In this document: positions 9,391 through 16,843 of the stretch, piece by piece
How the letters are laid out: every line of letters begins with the position of its first letter
How positions within the stretch are numbered: position 1 is the first letter of the stretch
Translations under genes and position numbers: made by a program
The notes under the pieces: generated by a model
Database searches by the model: none
Told to the model about the DNA's origin: nothing
Seen by the model: only the letters and a program-made list of their open reading frames with translations
NCBI GenBank assembly: GCA_963632825.1
Contig: CAVGWF010000005.1
Span: 80,305 to 144,304, forward strand
From: F23-B02 sp963632825
GTDB taxonomy: Bacteria; Bacillota; Clostridia; Oscillospirales; Oscillospiraceae
Direction of reading: 5' to 3'
DNA: 64,000 bases

Positions 9391-9435
9391 GAATGAAAAA
9401 CGCCGGAAGCCTTCGCTTCCGGCGTTTTCATTTCA
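9391..9435. terminator. Bidirectional terminator between tdk and a secreted protein gene
   Basis: The stem CGCCGGAAG/CTTCCGGCG with its short CCTTCG loop is flanked by GAAAAA and TTTTC runs, usable for both convergent genes. Confidence 0.88.
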
Positions 9436-9448
9436 TCTTATTAAAGCA

Positions 9449-9868
9449 TCAGGGAATAATGGTGCCCTTGATCGCACCGAGGTAGCCCTTGAGTCCGTCG
9501 ACGAAGGTCTTGGGAGTGCTTATTATGCCCTCGACATCGCCGTCATCATACGCCCGACCGATGTTCTTGAGCATGTCAACGAAGTCGCCGGTGGCACCCT
9601 CTATGCCTGCCTCGACATTGTCGCCGTAGTTCCAGATGTACTCGATGGCTTCGGCATCAACGCCGATCTTTTCGCTGACGCCGGTCTTCACCGCGTCAAG
9701 CTTAGCCGAAACAGTGTCGTGGGTCTTCTCGACTGCGACAGCAACGCTGCCTGCATCCGTTCCGGCATCGGCACTGCCGATGGGTGCAAATGCGAAAGCA
9801 AAAAGCATCGCCGCAGCAAGGAATACAACTGCCGTGATGATAATGTTTCTATTGCGGGTCTTTGTCAT
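9449..9868 (-). CDS. Small membrane-anchored or secreted protein of unknown function
   Basis: A 139-residue protein with an N-terminal hydrophobic helix (IIITAVVFLAAAMLFAFAFA, residues 9-28) that can be a signal peptide or anchor. The rest is an acidic, helix-forming region rich in Ala, Val, Gly and Asp. The ATG at 9868 is preferred over an in-frame start 33 bases earlier because AAGGAGGAG sits six bases upstream. It is a single-gene unit convergent to tdk. No family is recognised. Confidence 0.7.
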   Translation of the reverse strand: MTKTRNRNIIITAVVFLAAAMLFAFAFAPIGSADAGTDAGSVAVAVEKTHDTVSAKLDAVKTGVSEKIGVDAEAIEYIWNYGDNVEAGIEGATGDFVDMLKNIGRAYDDGDVEGIISTPKTFVDGLKGYLGAIKGTIIP

Positions 9869-9941
9869 AAACGCTCCTCCTTTTTGCCGCTTTTTGTTCA
9901 AAAATATACTTTTGCGGGATGTTTATATAGATTAAAACATA

Positions 9942-10613
9942 TCAAGGAGTATTTTGCAAGGTTTTTTTGCTGATTTTATTAAAAATTTTCCACAGGGGCA
10001 GTTTTTGTCCCAGCAGGAACGAGACCTCTCCGAAGAAAATTCCGCCGAAAACATCGACGACGACATGCTGCTTTACAAATAGCGTTGACAGGAACACCAG
10101 CACCGCAAAAACACCGCAGAACACGCGCATGCCCTTGCTCACGGGGCAGCACAGCGACTGGCGGAATGCCATGTAAGCAAACATACAGTGCATCGAGGGA
10201 AAGCAGTTGGTCGGAGTGTCCGTGGTGTATATCACCGCGAGCGCCCACGAAAACGCGTTGTCCACGACGATCTCCGGACGCACGACGCAGCTCGGCAGAC
10301 CAATGAAAAACGCGCAGCAGATGATCTCGGCGACAGCAATGCCCGCAAACATTTTATAGCATTTCTCGCGCTCGGTGCGCATTATCATGAAAAGTCCCAT
10401 ACCCCAGAGGAAAAACGCCAGCACATATATGACCACCCACGCCGGTACGAGCGGTATCCGTGCGTCAATGGGCAGGGTAACATCCGTAGCGGGAAGGCCC
10501 TTCGTTATGGCCTTCGTTATGCCCCAGACCAGCGCGTGAGTGATCAGGATGCTCAGCAGCGGCAGGTACGAGTAGGCGGGAAAAGTATCCTTTATAAACC
10601 TTTTCAGCTTCAT
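9942..10613 (-). CDS. PAP2-family membrane phosphatase
   Basis: A 223-residue integral membrane protein with about six transmembrane segments. The two C-terminal active-site motifs of the phosphatidic-acid-phosphatase 2 superfamily are visible: NCFPSMHCMFAY and KQHVVVDVFGG, each with the catalytic histidine. It probably dephosphorylates a lipid phosphate or prenyl pyrophosphate, or exchanges a head group, at the membrane. A much longer upstream open frame exists but the ATG at 10613 has a clear GGAGGAG site and the preceding codons look non-coding. Divergent from birA. Confidence 0.82.
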   Translation of the reverse strand: MKLKRFIKDTFPAYSYLPLLSILITHALVWGITKAITKGLPATDVTLPIDARIPLVPAWVVIYVLAFFLWGMGLFMIMRTEREKCYKMFAGIAVAEIICCAFFIGLPSCVVRPEIVVDNAFSWALAVIYTTDTPTNCFPSMHCMFAYMAFRQSLCCPVSKGMRVFCGVFAVLVFLSTLFVKQHVVVDVFGGIFFGEVSFLLGQKLPLWKIFNKISKKTLQNTP

Positions 10614-10692
10614 ATGGCTCCTCCAACCGTGTGACTTGATGCAGTACAGTAATATATCCCTTGGCGGAGCGTTTGTCAAGGCTCTGACACAC

Positions 10693-10721
10693 TTTACAAG
10701 CCGGTAAAATCGGTATATAAT
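10693..10721 (+). promoter_or_regulatory. Sigma-A promoter for birA
   Basis: TTTACA, 17-base spacer, TATAAT, 25 bases before the birA start codon. Confidence 0.75.
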
Positions 10722-10745
10722 CTCGGTGTTGCGGAGGATAGTGAT

Positions 10746-11483
10746 TTGAACATAAGTGTTAGGGCGTTTGAAACGCTTGATTCGACGAATAACGAGCTCA
10801 AGAAGCTCGCGGCGGCGGGTGCTCCGGAGGGTACGGTGGTCATAGCAAACGAGCAGACCTCCGGGCGCGGCAGGCTCGGGAGGAGCTTTGCCTCGGCTCC
10901 CGGCGCGGGTATATATATGTCGCTGCTGCTGCGTCCGGAGGGCGGAGCCGGCTGCGCGGCAAGTCTTACGGCGGTGTGTGCCGTGGCGGTCAGCCGCGCG
11001 ATAGAAAAGGTCTGCGGAGTGCCGGTGGACATAAAGTGGATAAACGACCTGTACCTCAGCGGCAGAAAAATATGCGGCATACTGTGCGAGAGCGCGGTAA
11101 AGCAGGACGGCTGCCTGTACACCGTCGCGGGCATCGGGCTGAATGTCACGACCCGCACGGAGGATTTTCCGCCCGAGCTGCGCGATAAGGCCGGCTCGCT
11201 GTACACGCAGACCGGCATGACATATGAGCGCGGCGCGCTCATAGCCGCGATACTCGCCGAGCTCGACGCGCTGTATACCAGTTGGCAGGCGGAGCCCGGC
11301 GTGTGCCTGAAGGAATACAGAAAGCGCTGCATCGTGCTCGGCGCGCCCGTCACGGTGATATCGCCCGAGGGCGAATACGAGGCGGCGGCGGAGGATATAA
11401 GCCCCGATTACGGACTGGTAGTGCGCCTGCATGACGGCAGACGCAGAACACTGCACAGCGGTGAGATAAGCATACGGAGGTAG
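10746..11483 (+). CDS. birA: Biotin--[acetyl-CoA-carboxylase] ligase, without DNA-binding domain
   Basis: Attaches biotin to acyl-carboxylase carrier proteins. The protein starts directly in the catalytic domain with ETLDSTNNELKKLA, then the biotinyl-AMP loop EQTSGRGRLGRSF, the IKWINDLYLSGRKICGIL block and a C-terminal SH3-like domain. The N-terminal winged-helix domain of bifunctional BirA is absent, so it should be an enzyme only. Translation starts at TTG with GGAGGA about nine bases upstream. The next gene begins four bases after its stop. Confidence 0.93.
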   Translation: MNISVRAFETLDSTNNELKKLAAAGAPEGTVVIANEQTSGRGRLGRSFASAPGAGIYMSLLLRPEGGAGCAASLTAVCAVAVSRAIEKVCGVPVDIKWINDLYLSGRKICGILCESAVKQDGCLYTVAGIGLNVTTRTEDFPPELRDKAGSLYTQTGMTYERGALIAAILAELDALYTSWQAEPGVCLKEYRKRCIVLGAPVTVISPEGEYEAAAEDISPDYGLVVRLHDGRRRTLHSGEISIRR

Positions 11484-11486
11484 CAT

Positions 11487-12104
11487 ATGAAAAGGCAGAC
11501 CGCATACATTTTTATAGCGATAGTCATTGTTCTGATGATGATAGCGGGAGTCATATTATGGCTCACCGGTGACATAGGCGGCGGCAGCGATCGCCCCGAG
11601 ACGAGCACAGCACCGGCGGAGGAGAGCGAGCCGGCAGTGCCCGTCGGCACCCCGTCTCCCACGCCCAGCGCGGCTCCCTCGGCATCGCCGAAGCCCACAC
11701 CCACTCCGTCTCCGTCACCCGTACAGCCATCCGGCGAGACGGTCGGCAGCGGCTCGTTTGACTCGGACACCGGTGTAGGGCTCAACACACGCACCGTATG
11801 GACGGTGACCCGCGCAGCCGACGGAGGCTATGAGCTGACCCTGAGCGTATATGCTCGCTCGTACAGTCTGGGCATAGGTCAGCGCAGCATAACGGTAAGC
11901 GTCAACGGCTCGGCATCCACGGCGCTGACGCGCGCGTTCGAGGTCGATTCACCCAACACGCAGACCGAAACTCTCATCTACACCGGCACCGTGCCCGTTG
12001 ATGCGGGCAGCGTGAGCGTAAGCATAGATTGGAGCTATAAGGGACAGTACAGCGGTCAGGATCTCGATGTCATAAGCTCTCAGACGACCGTGCAGGTCGG
12101 CTGA
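11487..12104 (+). CDS. Membrane-anchored extracytoplasmic protein with proline-rich linker
   Basis: 205 residues. One N-terminal transmembrane helix (residues 6-27) is followed by a Pro/Thr/Ser-rich linker with PTPTPSPSP repeats (about 50-75). A C-terminal beta-rich domain of about 115 residues is probably displayed outside the cell. The domain is not recognised. It lies in the birA operon with its Shine-Dalgarno site (GGAGG) inside the end of birA. Confidence 0.7.
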   Translation: MKRQTAYIFIAIVIVLMMIAGVILWLTGDIGGGSDRPETSTAPAEESEPAVPVGTPSPTPSAAPSASPKPTPTPSPSPVQPSGETVGSGSFDSDTGVGLNTRTVWTVTRAADGGYELTLSVYARSYSLGIGQRSITVSVNGSASTALTRAFEVDSPNTQTETLIYTGTVPVDAGSVSVSIDWSYKGQYSGQDLDVISSQTTVQVG

Positions 12105-12185
12105 GCAGATCGCCGCTGACGATGTGAAGCAGATCACGGCGCAGGCCGAACAATCAAGAAGCAATACGGAGGCACCGATAAAGGC

Positions 12186-13250
12186 ATGAAGAAAATCGGA
12201 ACCGTCAATTTGGGACTGGCATTTGCCGGCTGCTTTCTCGGAGCCGGGTATGTATCCGGTCAGGAGCTGTGGCAGTTCTTCGGCGCATTCGGCGCAAAGG
12301 GCATAGCGGGGCTGCTGACTGCGATCCTGCTGCTCATTGCCGTCGGCATAATCATGATCCTGCTTGGCAGACTCACGGGTCTTGGCGAGGCAGATAAGCT
12401 CGTTGTGCAAAAGGATATTCCGCCGCTGCGCATCGCCGTAACGGTGCTGGAGCTGCTGTTCCTGTTCGGCGTCGGCACGATAATGAGCGCCGGTGTCGGC
12501 GCGCTGCTGAACCGCCTCATCGGACTGCCCGTATATGTCGGCTCGGGACTGTTCGTCGCGCTCGTCGCCGCAGTATCGCTTGCCGGACTGTCGGGCATGA
12601 TTTCGGCGTTTTCGGCAACGGTACCGGTGCTCGCTGCGGTAACGCTCGTGTTCGGCATAGTCAGCATCGGTAAATACGGTCTTGTGATACCCGAGGCATC
12701 GTCCTCCGGCAACCCGCTGATGCGCTCGTGGCTCATCGCGGCGGTGAGCTTTGCCTGCTACAATGTGTTCGGCAGCATCGCCATGATCGCGCCTCTCGGC
12801 AAATTCGTCAAGAGCGAAAGGTCTGCCGCCTGCGGTATTGCGCTGGGCGCGGGTCTGCTGCTCGTTATCGCAATGAGCGTTCTCGCCTCGGTCAGCGCGG
12901 CTCCCGAAGCCCGCACCGCACAGCTTCCCATGCTTGAGATAGCGCAGGGCATGAGCCCCGCGTGGGGCTATATCTACGGCGTTCTGCTGCTCCTTGCGAT
13001 GTTCGGCACGGCTCTGTCGAGCCTTGTCGCGTTCACGACCATGCTCGGGGCAAAATTCAGTATGGTCGGCCGTCATCGCGTATCGTTCACTGCGGTGTGC
13101 GCCGTTTGCATGTTCCTCGGCAGTCTGTTCGGCTTCGGAGAGCTCATAAGCATCGTATATCCGCTGTTCGGATATTGCAGCAGCATATTCATCGTGCTCA
13201 TGGCAGTGCATTATTTTCGCATCCGGAAAGCGTTGAAGGCACAGCAATAA
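12186..13250 (+). CDS. YkvI-like polytopic membrane protein
   Basis: A 354-residue protein with about ten hydrophobic segments and the N-terminal LAFAGCFLGAGYVSGQELWQ, which resembles YkvI-type membrane proteins distantly related to the APC/solute-symporter fold. No substrate can be assigned from sequence. It is preceded by a GGAGG 13 bases before the ATG and by an AAAGG closer in. Followed by an AT-rich gap holding a separate small gene. Confidence 0.75.
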   Translation: MKKIGTVNLGLAFAGCFLGAGYVSGQELWQFFGAFGAKGIAGLLTAILLLIAVGIIMILLGRLTGLGEADKLVVQKDIPPLRIAVTVLELLFLFGVGTIMSAGVGALLNRLIGLPVYVGSGLFVALVAAVSLAGLSGMISAFSATVPVLAAVTLVFGIVSIGKYGLVIPEASSSGNPLMRSWLIAAVSFACYNVFGSIAMIAPLGKFVKSERSAACGIALGAGLLLVIAMSVLASVSAAPEARTAQLPMLEIAQGMSPAWGYIYGVLLLLAMFGTALSSLVAFTTMLGAKFSMVGRHRVSFTAVCAVCMFLGSLFGFGELISIVYPLFGYCSSIFIVLMAVHYFRIRKALKAQQ

Positions 13251-13256
13251 TAACTA

Positions 13257-13286
13257 TTGCAAATAAAAAAACTATTTTTCTAATTA
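13257..13286 (+). promoter_or_regulatory. Possible promoter for the 36-residue peptide gene
   Basis: TTGCAA, 18 bases, then TAATTA in a strikingly AT-rich stretch that contrasts with the surrounding GC-rich DNA. The -10 match is imperfect. Confidence 0.35.
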
Positions 13287-13357
13287 CATTTTAATATATG
13301 TCCCTTATCCTTGTATTCAGAGACGCAGAGCTCAAATAATACAAGGAGGAATATAAA

Positions 13358-13468
13358 ATGGACTACATCTGGGACATCATTCTGGACATTCTGGACAAGG
13401 CAGATGCCGACGAGGCAGCAAAGATAGCGATCGGAGCCATCAAGCAGTTCTTTGCAGGACTTAAGTGA
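13358..13468 (+). CDS. 36-residue amphipathic peptide gene
   Basis: A short frame with excellent translation signals: AAGGAGG seven bases before ATG and an own intrinsic terminator three bases after TGA. The peptide begins MDYIWDIILDILDK and ends AIKQFFAGLK. Hydrophobic residues recur every three to four positions, giving an amphipathic helix with an acidic first half and a basic end. No cysteines and no leader cleavage site are seen. It could be a phenol-soluble-modulin-like or leaderless bacteriocin-like peptide, a small membrane-acting toxin, or a regulatory peptide. The assignment as a gene rests on signals, not homology. Confidence 0.65.
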   Translation: MDYIWDIILDILDKADADEAAKIAIGAIKQFFAGLK

Positions 13469-13470
13469 TG

Positions 13471-13506
13471 ACGAAAACCGGAAGGCTGAGCCTTCCGGTT
13501 TTTCGT
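13471..13506 (+). terminator. Intrinsic terminator of the small peptide gene
   Basis: AACCGGAAGGC pairs with GCCTTCCGGTT around a TGA loop and is followed by a T run. Confidence 0.9.
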
Positions 13507-13518
13507 TCCGTCAGATAG

Positions 13519-13546
13519 CCCCCGTTTTCAGCTTGGAAAACGGGGG
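13519..13546. other. Strong hairpin without T-tract
   Basis: An 11-bp stem (CCCCCGTTTTC with its complement) and a six-base loop. No T-run follows, so its role is unclear. Confidence 0.5.
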
Positions 13547-13573
13547 TTATCCGACAGAGCAGGAGGCGGTGTA

Positions 13574-13602
13574 TTGACATTTATGAGAAAACAAGATAAT
13601 GT
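13574..13602 (+). promoter_or_regulatory. Promoter for lipoprotein gene
   Basis: TTGACA, 17 bases, TAATGT; a GATAAT two bases earlier is an alternative -10. Confidence 0.6.
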
Positions 13603-13689
13603 GTATACATACTGCCGCCCATAGCACGGCTTGACAGCATTACGAGCAATCCGAAACCTTACGGCAATTATCATAGCGAGGTGACGATC

Positions 13690-14046
13690 GTGAAAAAAAT
13701 TACTGCAATACTGCTCGCCGCGGTCTTTGCTGCGGCACTCTGTGCGTGTACGCCGGTCCAGCCGCGAGCGACAGCCGCCGAGCCGGTGCCGTTTGAGACC
13801 TCTCGTCCCGCGCGCACGGAGGAATACAACGAAAACGGCGCGGGCATAAGCCTCTCGGTCTATGATTCCTGGCGGTGCGAACCATACAACGACGGCAGCG
13901 AGAACTGGAATTTCATCTCGATAAGCGCCGGCGGCAAGAGCTACACCGTGACATGGAGCTACGGCGGCGATACGGTACCCGGCGACGCGCTCCGCGAAGC
14001 CGGCTCCGAGCTCCGCTCCATGCTGAGCACTCTGAGCCTTTCATAG
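13690..14046 (+). CDS. Small lipoprotein of unknown function
   Basis: 118 residues. A signal peptide (KKITAILLAAVFAAA) ends in the lipobox LCAC, so the mature protein should be lipid-anchored at Cys18. The mature part is short, with an NGAGISLSVYDSW segment and WNFISISAGGKSYTVTW, suggesting a small beta-domain. GTG at 13690 is used because GAGGTG lies six bases upstream; a GTG nine bases earlier is possible. It has its own promoter and terminator. No family recognised. Confidence 0.72.
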   Translation: MKKITAILLAAVFAAALCACTPVQPRATAAEPVPFETSRPARTEEYNENGAGISLSVYDSWRCEPYNDGSENWNFISISAGGKSYTVTWSYGGDTVPGDALREAGSELRSMLSTLSLS

Positions 14047-14050
14047 AACA

Positions 14051-14072
14051 AAAACGGAACGGTCCGTTTTTT
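14051..14072 (+). terminator. Intrinsic terminator of the lipoprotein gene
   Basis: AAAACGGA-ACGG-TCCGTTTT hairpin with T-tail. The T-tail is shared with the first bases of the adjoining dispersed repeat. Confidence 0.8.
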
Positions 14073-14400
14073 CAATGGCGGTTGTCTGCATCTACGGATA
14101 CGGCTATTGCGGCTTCCCGACCGGAAAGTACCGGCGAAACCGGTATATTGCCGCACTGAATCGGTGCGCCCTTGGCTCCCCCCTCCGAGGGGAAGGCAAG
14201 GGCAGAAGTCTTTCCGCAGTGCGTTACCGTGACGGCGCAGTTAAAACAACTGCCAATATTGGTGGCGCATTGCCCGCCACGGCGAGTGGCACTGATGAGG
14301 TGAAAATATATCATCGGCGCAAGCCGACACAATATTGCTGCCTCCGGCTCGGCTTACGCCGCCCCGCCTCCCTTTGCGTAAAGGTAGGCAGCGCATTACC
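14067..14400 (+). repeat. Dispersed modular hairpin repeat, copy 2
   Basis: Fills the gap between the lipoprotein and the P-type ATPase. It carries the leader block (TTTTTTCAATGGCGG), the ACCGGCGAAACCGGT hairpin, a diverged CCCTCCGAGGGG hairpin, the TGCGTTACCGTGACGG module also found at 52.1 and 60.1 kb, and the GCCTCCCTTTGCGTAAAGG block. The stop codon of the ATPase falls at its edge. Confidence 0.8.
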
Positions 14401-16492
14401 GCGGCGACGCAGAAAAATCAGCCTGATCGGGCAGGAGGTTGCGCATACTGCGCAGCCCTATAGCCAAGGTCGATATGTTGTGCAGCAGGGCGCTTGTCGC
14501 AGGCGGCAGCACTCCGGCTACACCGAGGGCGATCAGCGAGGCATTAAACGAAATTATAAAACGATAGTTCCAATGTATGCGCGCCATGAGAGCATCGCTT
14601 ATGCGCTTGAGTGTGACCAGACCTTCAAGATCGTCCGAGCAGATGGTTATATCCGCGATCTCGCGTGCGATGGCGGCACCGTCGCTCATTGCGATACCGG
14701 CATCGGCCTCGCTCAAGGCGGGCGAATCATTCACGCCGTCGCCTATCATGACGACCTTTCTGCCGTTTTCATGCTCGGCGCGGATAAAGCTTGCCTTATC
14801 CTCGGGCAGCACCTCGGCGTAATACTCATCGACGCCGGCAAAGCCCGCAACCGCTTTTGCCGTGCGGTCGCTGTCGCCGGTCATCATTACGAGCTTATTT
14901 ATGCCCAGCTCGCGCAGCGAGCTCATAACTCCGCGCACCTCGTCTCTCAGGGGATCCTCTATGCAGATGACCGCAGCGAGTGTGCCGCTTATGGCAAGAT
15001 ACAGGTGCGAATACTGCGTGGGCAGAGACTCGAACCTCTCCCGCTCATCATCGGGCACGATGCAGCCCTCGTCCTCAAACACGAAGTGATGGCTTCCGAG
15101 CACGACCCTTCTGCCGTCGACGATACTGTGGATGCCGTGAGCCACGACATACTCGACCTTTGAATGGCGCTCGGCGTGGCTCAGTCCCTGCGCCTTTGCC
15201 TCGGCTACGACCGCATTTGCGATTGAATGGGGATAGTGCTCCTCAAGGCATGCGGCGAGACAGAGCATATCGCCGTACTCATTGCCGCCGAACACGACTA
15301 TGTCCGCAACGCGCGGGCTGGCGTGGGTGAGAGTGCCTGTCTTGTCGAATACTACGGTGTCCGCCTGAGACACGGTCTCGAGGAATCTGCCGCCCTTGAC
15401 GGATATGCCGTTTGCACCGCTCTCGCGCATGGCTGACAGAACCGCTATCGGCATAGACAGCTTGAGTGCGCACGAAAAGTCGACCATGAGTATGGCAAGC
15501 GCCTTCGTGGGATTTCGGGTCAAAAGCCATGTCAGCACCGTTGCACCGAGGCTGTACGGCACAAGCCTGTCGGCAAGGTGATAAGCCTGCGACTCGGTGT
15601 CGCTCTTGAGCTTTTCCGATTCCTCTATCATGCGGACGATGCGGTCGTATCTGCCGGAACCGAGACTCTTTTCGACACGGATGACCAGCTCGCCCTCCTC
15701 AATGACCGTTCCGCCGTAAACATAGCTGCCGGTCTCCTTGCTGACGGGCATGCTCTCGCCGGTCATGGACGCCTGATTTACGGCTGCCGAGCCGGAGACG
15801 ACCTTGCCGTCGAGGGGGATCATGCTGCCCATGCGGACGATCAGCTCATCGCCCTCCGCTATCTCGGAGATATTGCGCAGCTCTTCGGTATCGCCGAGCT
15901 TTACCCACACCTTGTCGACATTGAGCGACATGGTGCGCGCAAGATCCGCTACCGATTTTTTGTGCGTCCACTCCTCGAGAATATCGCCTATTTTCAGCAT
16001 GAACATTATGCTTGAGGCGGTGCCCGTATCGCCGCGCAGCACCGAAACGGTTATCGCCGTTGCGTCGAGAACGGCGACATCAAGTCTGCGTGCCAGCAGC
16101 GACCTTACACCGCGGACAAAGTAGCGCGAGCATTTCACAACGCATATCGCCGCGCGGACAGGCGCGGGCAGGATAACCCTTTTGACGACCCGGCGCATAA
16201 TGACACCGGCGAGCTTGTCCTCATATTCGCGGTTCAGCTCTCTGCCTGTATTCACCGGGACGATATCGCACTTATCAAACGAAAATCGCGCCAGAGCCGC
16301 CGTGACCTCCGCCTCGGCGCCGGTGTAGCACACGACTGCATCGCAGGTGCGGTCAAACACCTTCACGGTTTTGACTCCCGACACCCCGGCAAGATACGCC
16401 TCGACGATATCCGCCTGAGCAAGGCTCATTCGCGGAAGGTCAAGGCGTACTCTTATTCTGCCGGGGCATCTGCTAAGTATGCGGCACCTCAT
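14396..16492 (-). CDS. P1B-6 type heavy-metal ATPase (FezB-like, candidate ferrosome protein)
   Basis: A 698-residue P-type ATPase. Visible are the phosphorylation motif DKTGTLTH, the phosphatase motif MTGES, the hinge MIGDGVNDSPAL and the nucleotide-domain EEHYPHSIANAV. The metal-site helix reads DFSCALKLSMP, i.e. SCA instead of CPC, which is the signature of subgroup P1B-6. The N-terminus lacks a CxxC metal-binding domain and instead has an arginine-rich start (RCRILSRCPGRIRVRL) as in HMA_2-type domains. P1B-6 ATPases encoded with a small membrane protein are known from ferrosome (iron-storage organelle) clusters. Its start overlaps the stop of the small upstream gene. Iron as cargo is inferred from subgroup and neighbours. 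Confidence 0.85.
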   Translation of the reverse strand: MRCRILSRCPGRIRVRLDLPRMSLAQADIVEAYLAGVSGVKTVKVFDRTCDAVVCYTGAEAEVTAALARFSFDKCDIVPVNTGRELNREYEDKLAGVIMRRVVKRVILPAPVRAAICVVKCSRYFVRGVRSLLARRLDVAVLDATAITVSVLRGDTGTASSIMFMLKIGDILEEWTHKKSVADLARTMSLNVDKVWVKLGDTEELRNISEIAEGDELIVRMGSMIPLDGKVVSGSAAVNQASMTGESMPVSKETGSYVYGGTVIEEGELVIRVEKSLGSGRYDRIVRMIEESEKLKSDTESQAYHLADRLVPYSLGATVLTWLLTRNPTKALAILMVDFSCALKLSMPIAVLSAMRESGANGISVKGGRFLETVSQADTVVFDKTGTLTHASPRVADIVVFGGNEYGDMLCLAACLEEHYPHSIANAVVAEAKAQGLSHAERHSKVEYVVAHGIHSIVDGRRVVLGSHHFVFEDEGCIVPDDERERFESLPTQYSHLYLAISGTLAAVICIEDPLRDEVRGVMSSLRELGINKLVMMTGDSDRTAKAVAGFAGVDEYYAEVLPEDKASFIRAEHENGRKVVMIGDGVNDSPALSEADAGIAMSDGAAIAREIADITICSDDLEGLVTLKRISDALMARIHWNYRFIISFNASLIALGVAGVLPPATSALLHNISTLAIGLRSMRNLLPDQADFSASPR

Positions 16493-16761
16493 TACTCGGC
16501 CTCGGCGGGCTCAATGACGCAGGCGGCTTCTTCCTCTGCGCGGCGGGCGTTTATGCTCTTTGCGCCGGCGTAGATGTCCTCGCAGTCACAGCGGATATCC
16601 GTAGCTGTCTGCATAACGGAATCCTTTGCGCGCAGTACTGCCGCGGTGGCGTGAGTGTAAACGGTCTTGGCATCGCGGCTGCGGAGGATCCTGATGCCTG
16701 CGGTGCCGAACAGCACGCCCCAGCCAAACATTTTCACGGTGTCTTCAATGTGGAATTTCAT
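16492..16761 (-). CDS. Small membrane protein partner of the P1B-6 ATPase (FezA-like position)
   Basis: 89 residues. A short amphipathic start is followed by one glycine-containing hydrophobic stretch (FGWGVLFGTAGIRIL, residues 12-26). A helical, charged remainder follows, with two cysteines (CDC) near residue 60 and an acidic end. The stop overlaps the ATPase start by one base (TAATG), so the two are translationally coupled. Small membrane proteins in this position occur in ferrosome operons. Homology to FezA was not tested. A sigma-A promoter lies just upstream. Confidence 0.75.
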   Translation of the reverse strand: MKFHIEDTVKMFGWGVLFGTAGIRILRSRDAKTVYTHATAAVLRAKDSVMQTATDIRCDCEDIYAGAKSINARRAEEEAACVIEPAEAE

Positions 16762-16785
16762 AGTTGTCTACTCCTTTTTTAATAT

Positions 16786-16814
16786 ATATTAGAGTTGAAC
16801 AAACGGCTGCCCAA
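16786..16814 (-). promoter_or_regulatory. Promoter for the P1B-6 ATPase operon
   Basis: On the minus strand TTGGGC, 17 bases, TAATAT, about 25 bases upstream of the small partner gene. AAAAGGAG follows as ribosome binding site. Confidence 0.6.
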
Positions 16815-16843
16815 CCATAATATGGCGCACTAATTTGATTTTG

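Noticed and set aside
9942..11486. A 514-codon minus-strand frame covering the PAP2 gene and birA
   Set aside because: Only the last 224 codons are coding; the rest is antisense to birA, and a good ribosome binding site fixes the start at 10613.
14075..15163. Long plus-strand frame across a repeat and the ATPase gene
   Set aside because: It is the shadow of repeat sequence plus antisense of the P-type ATPase.
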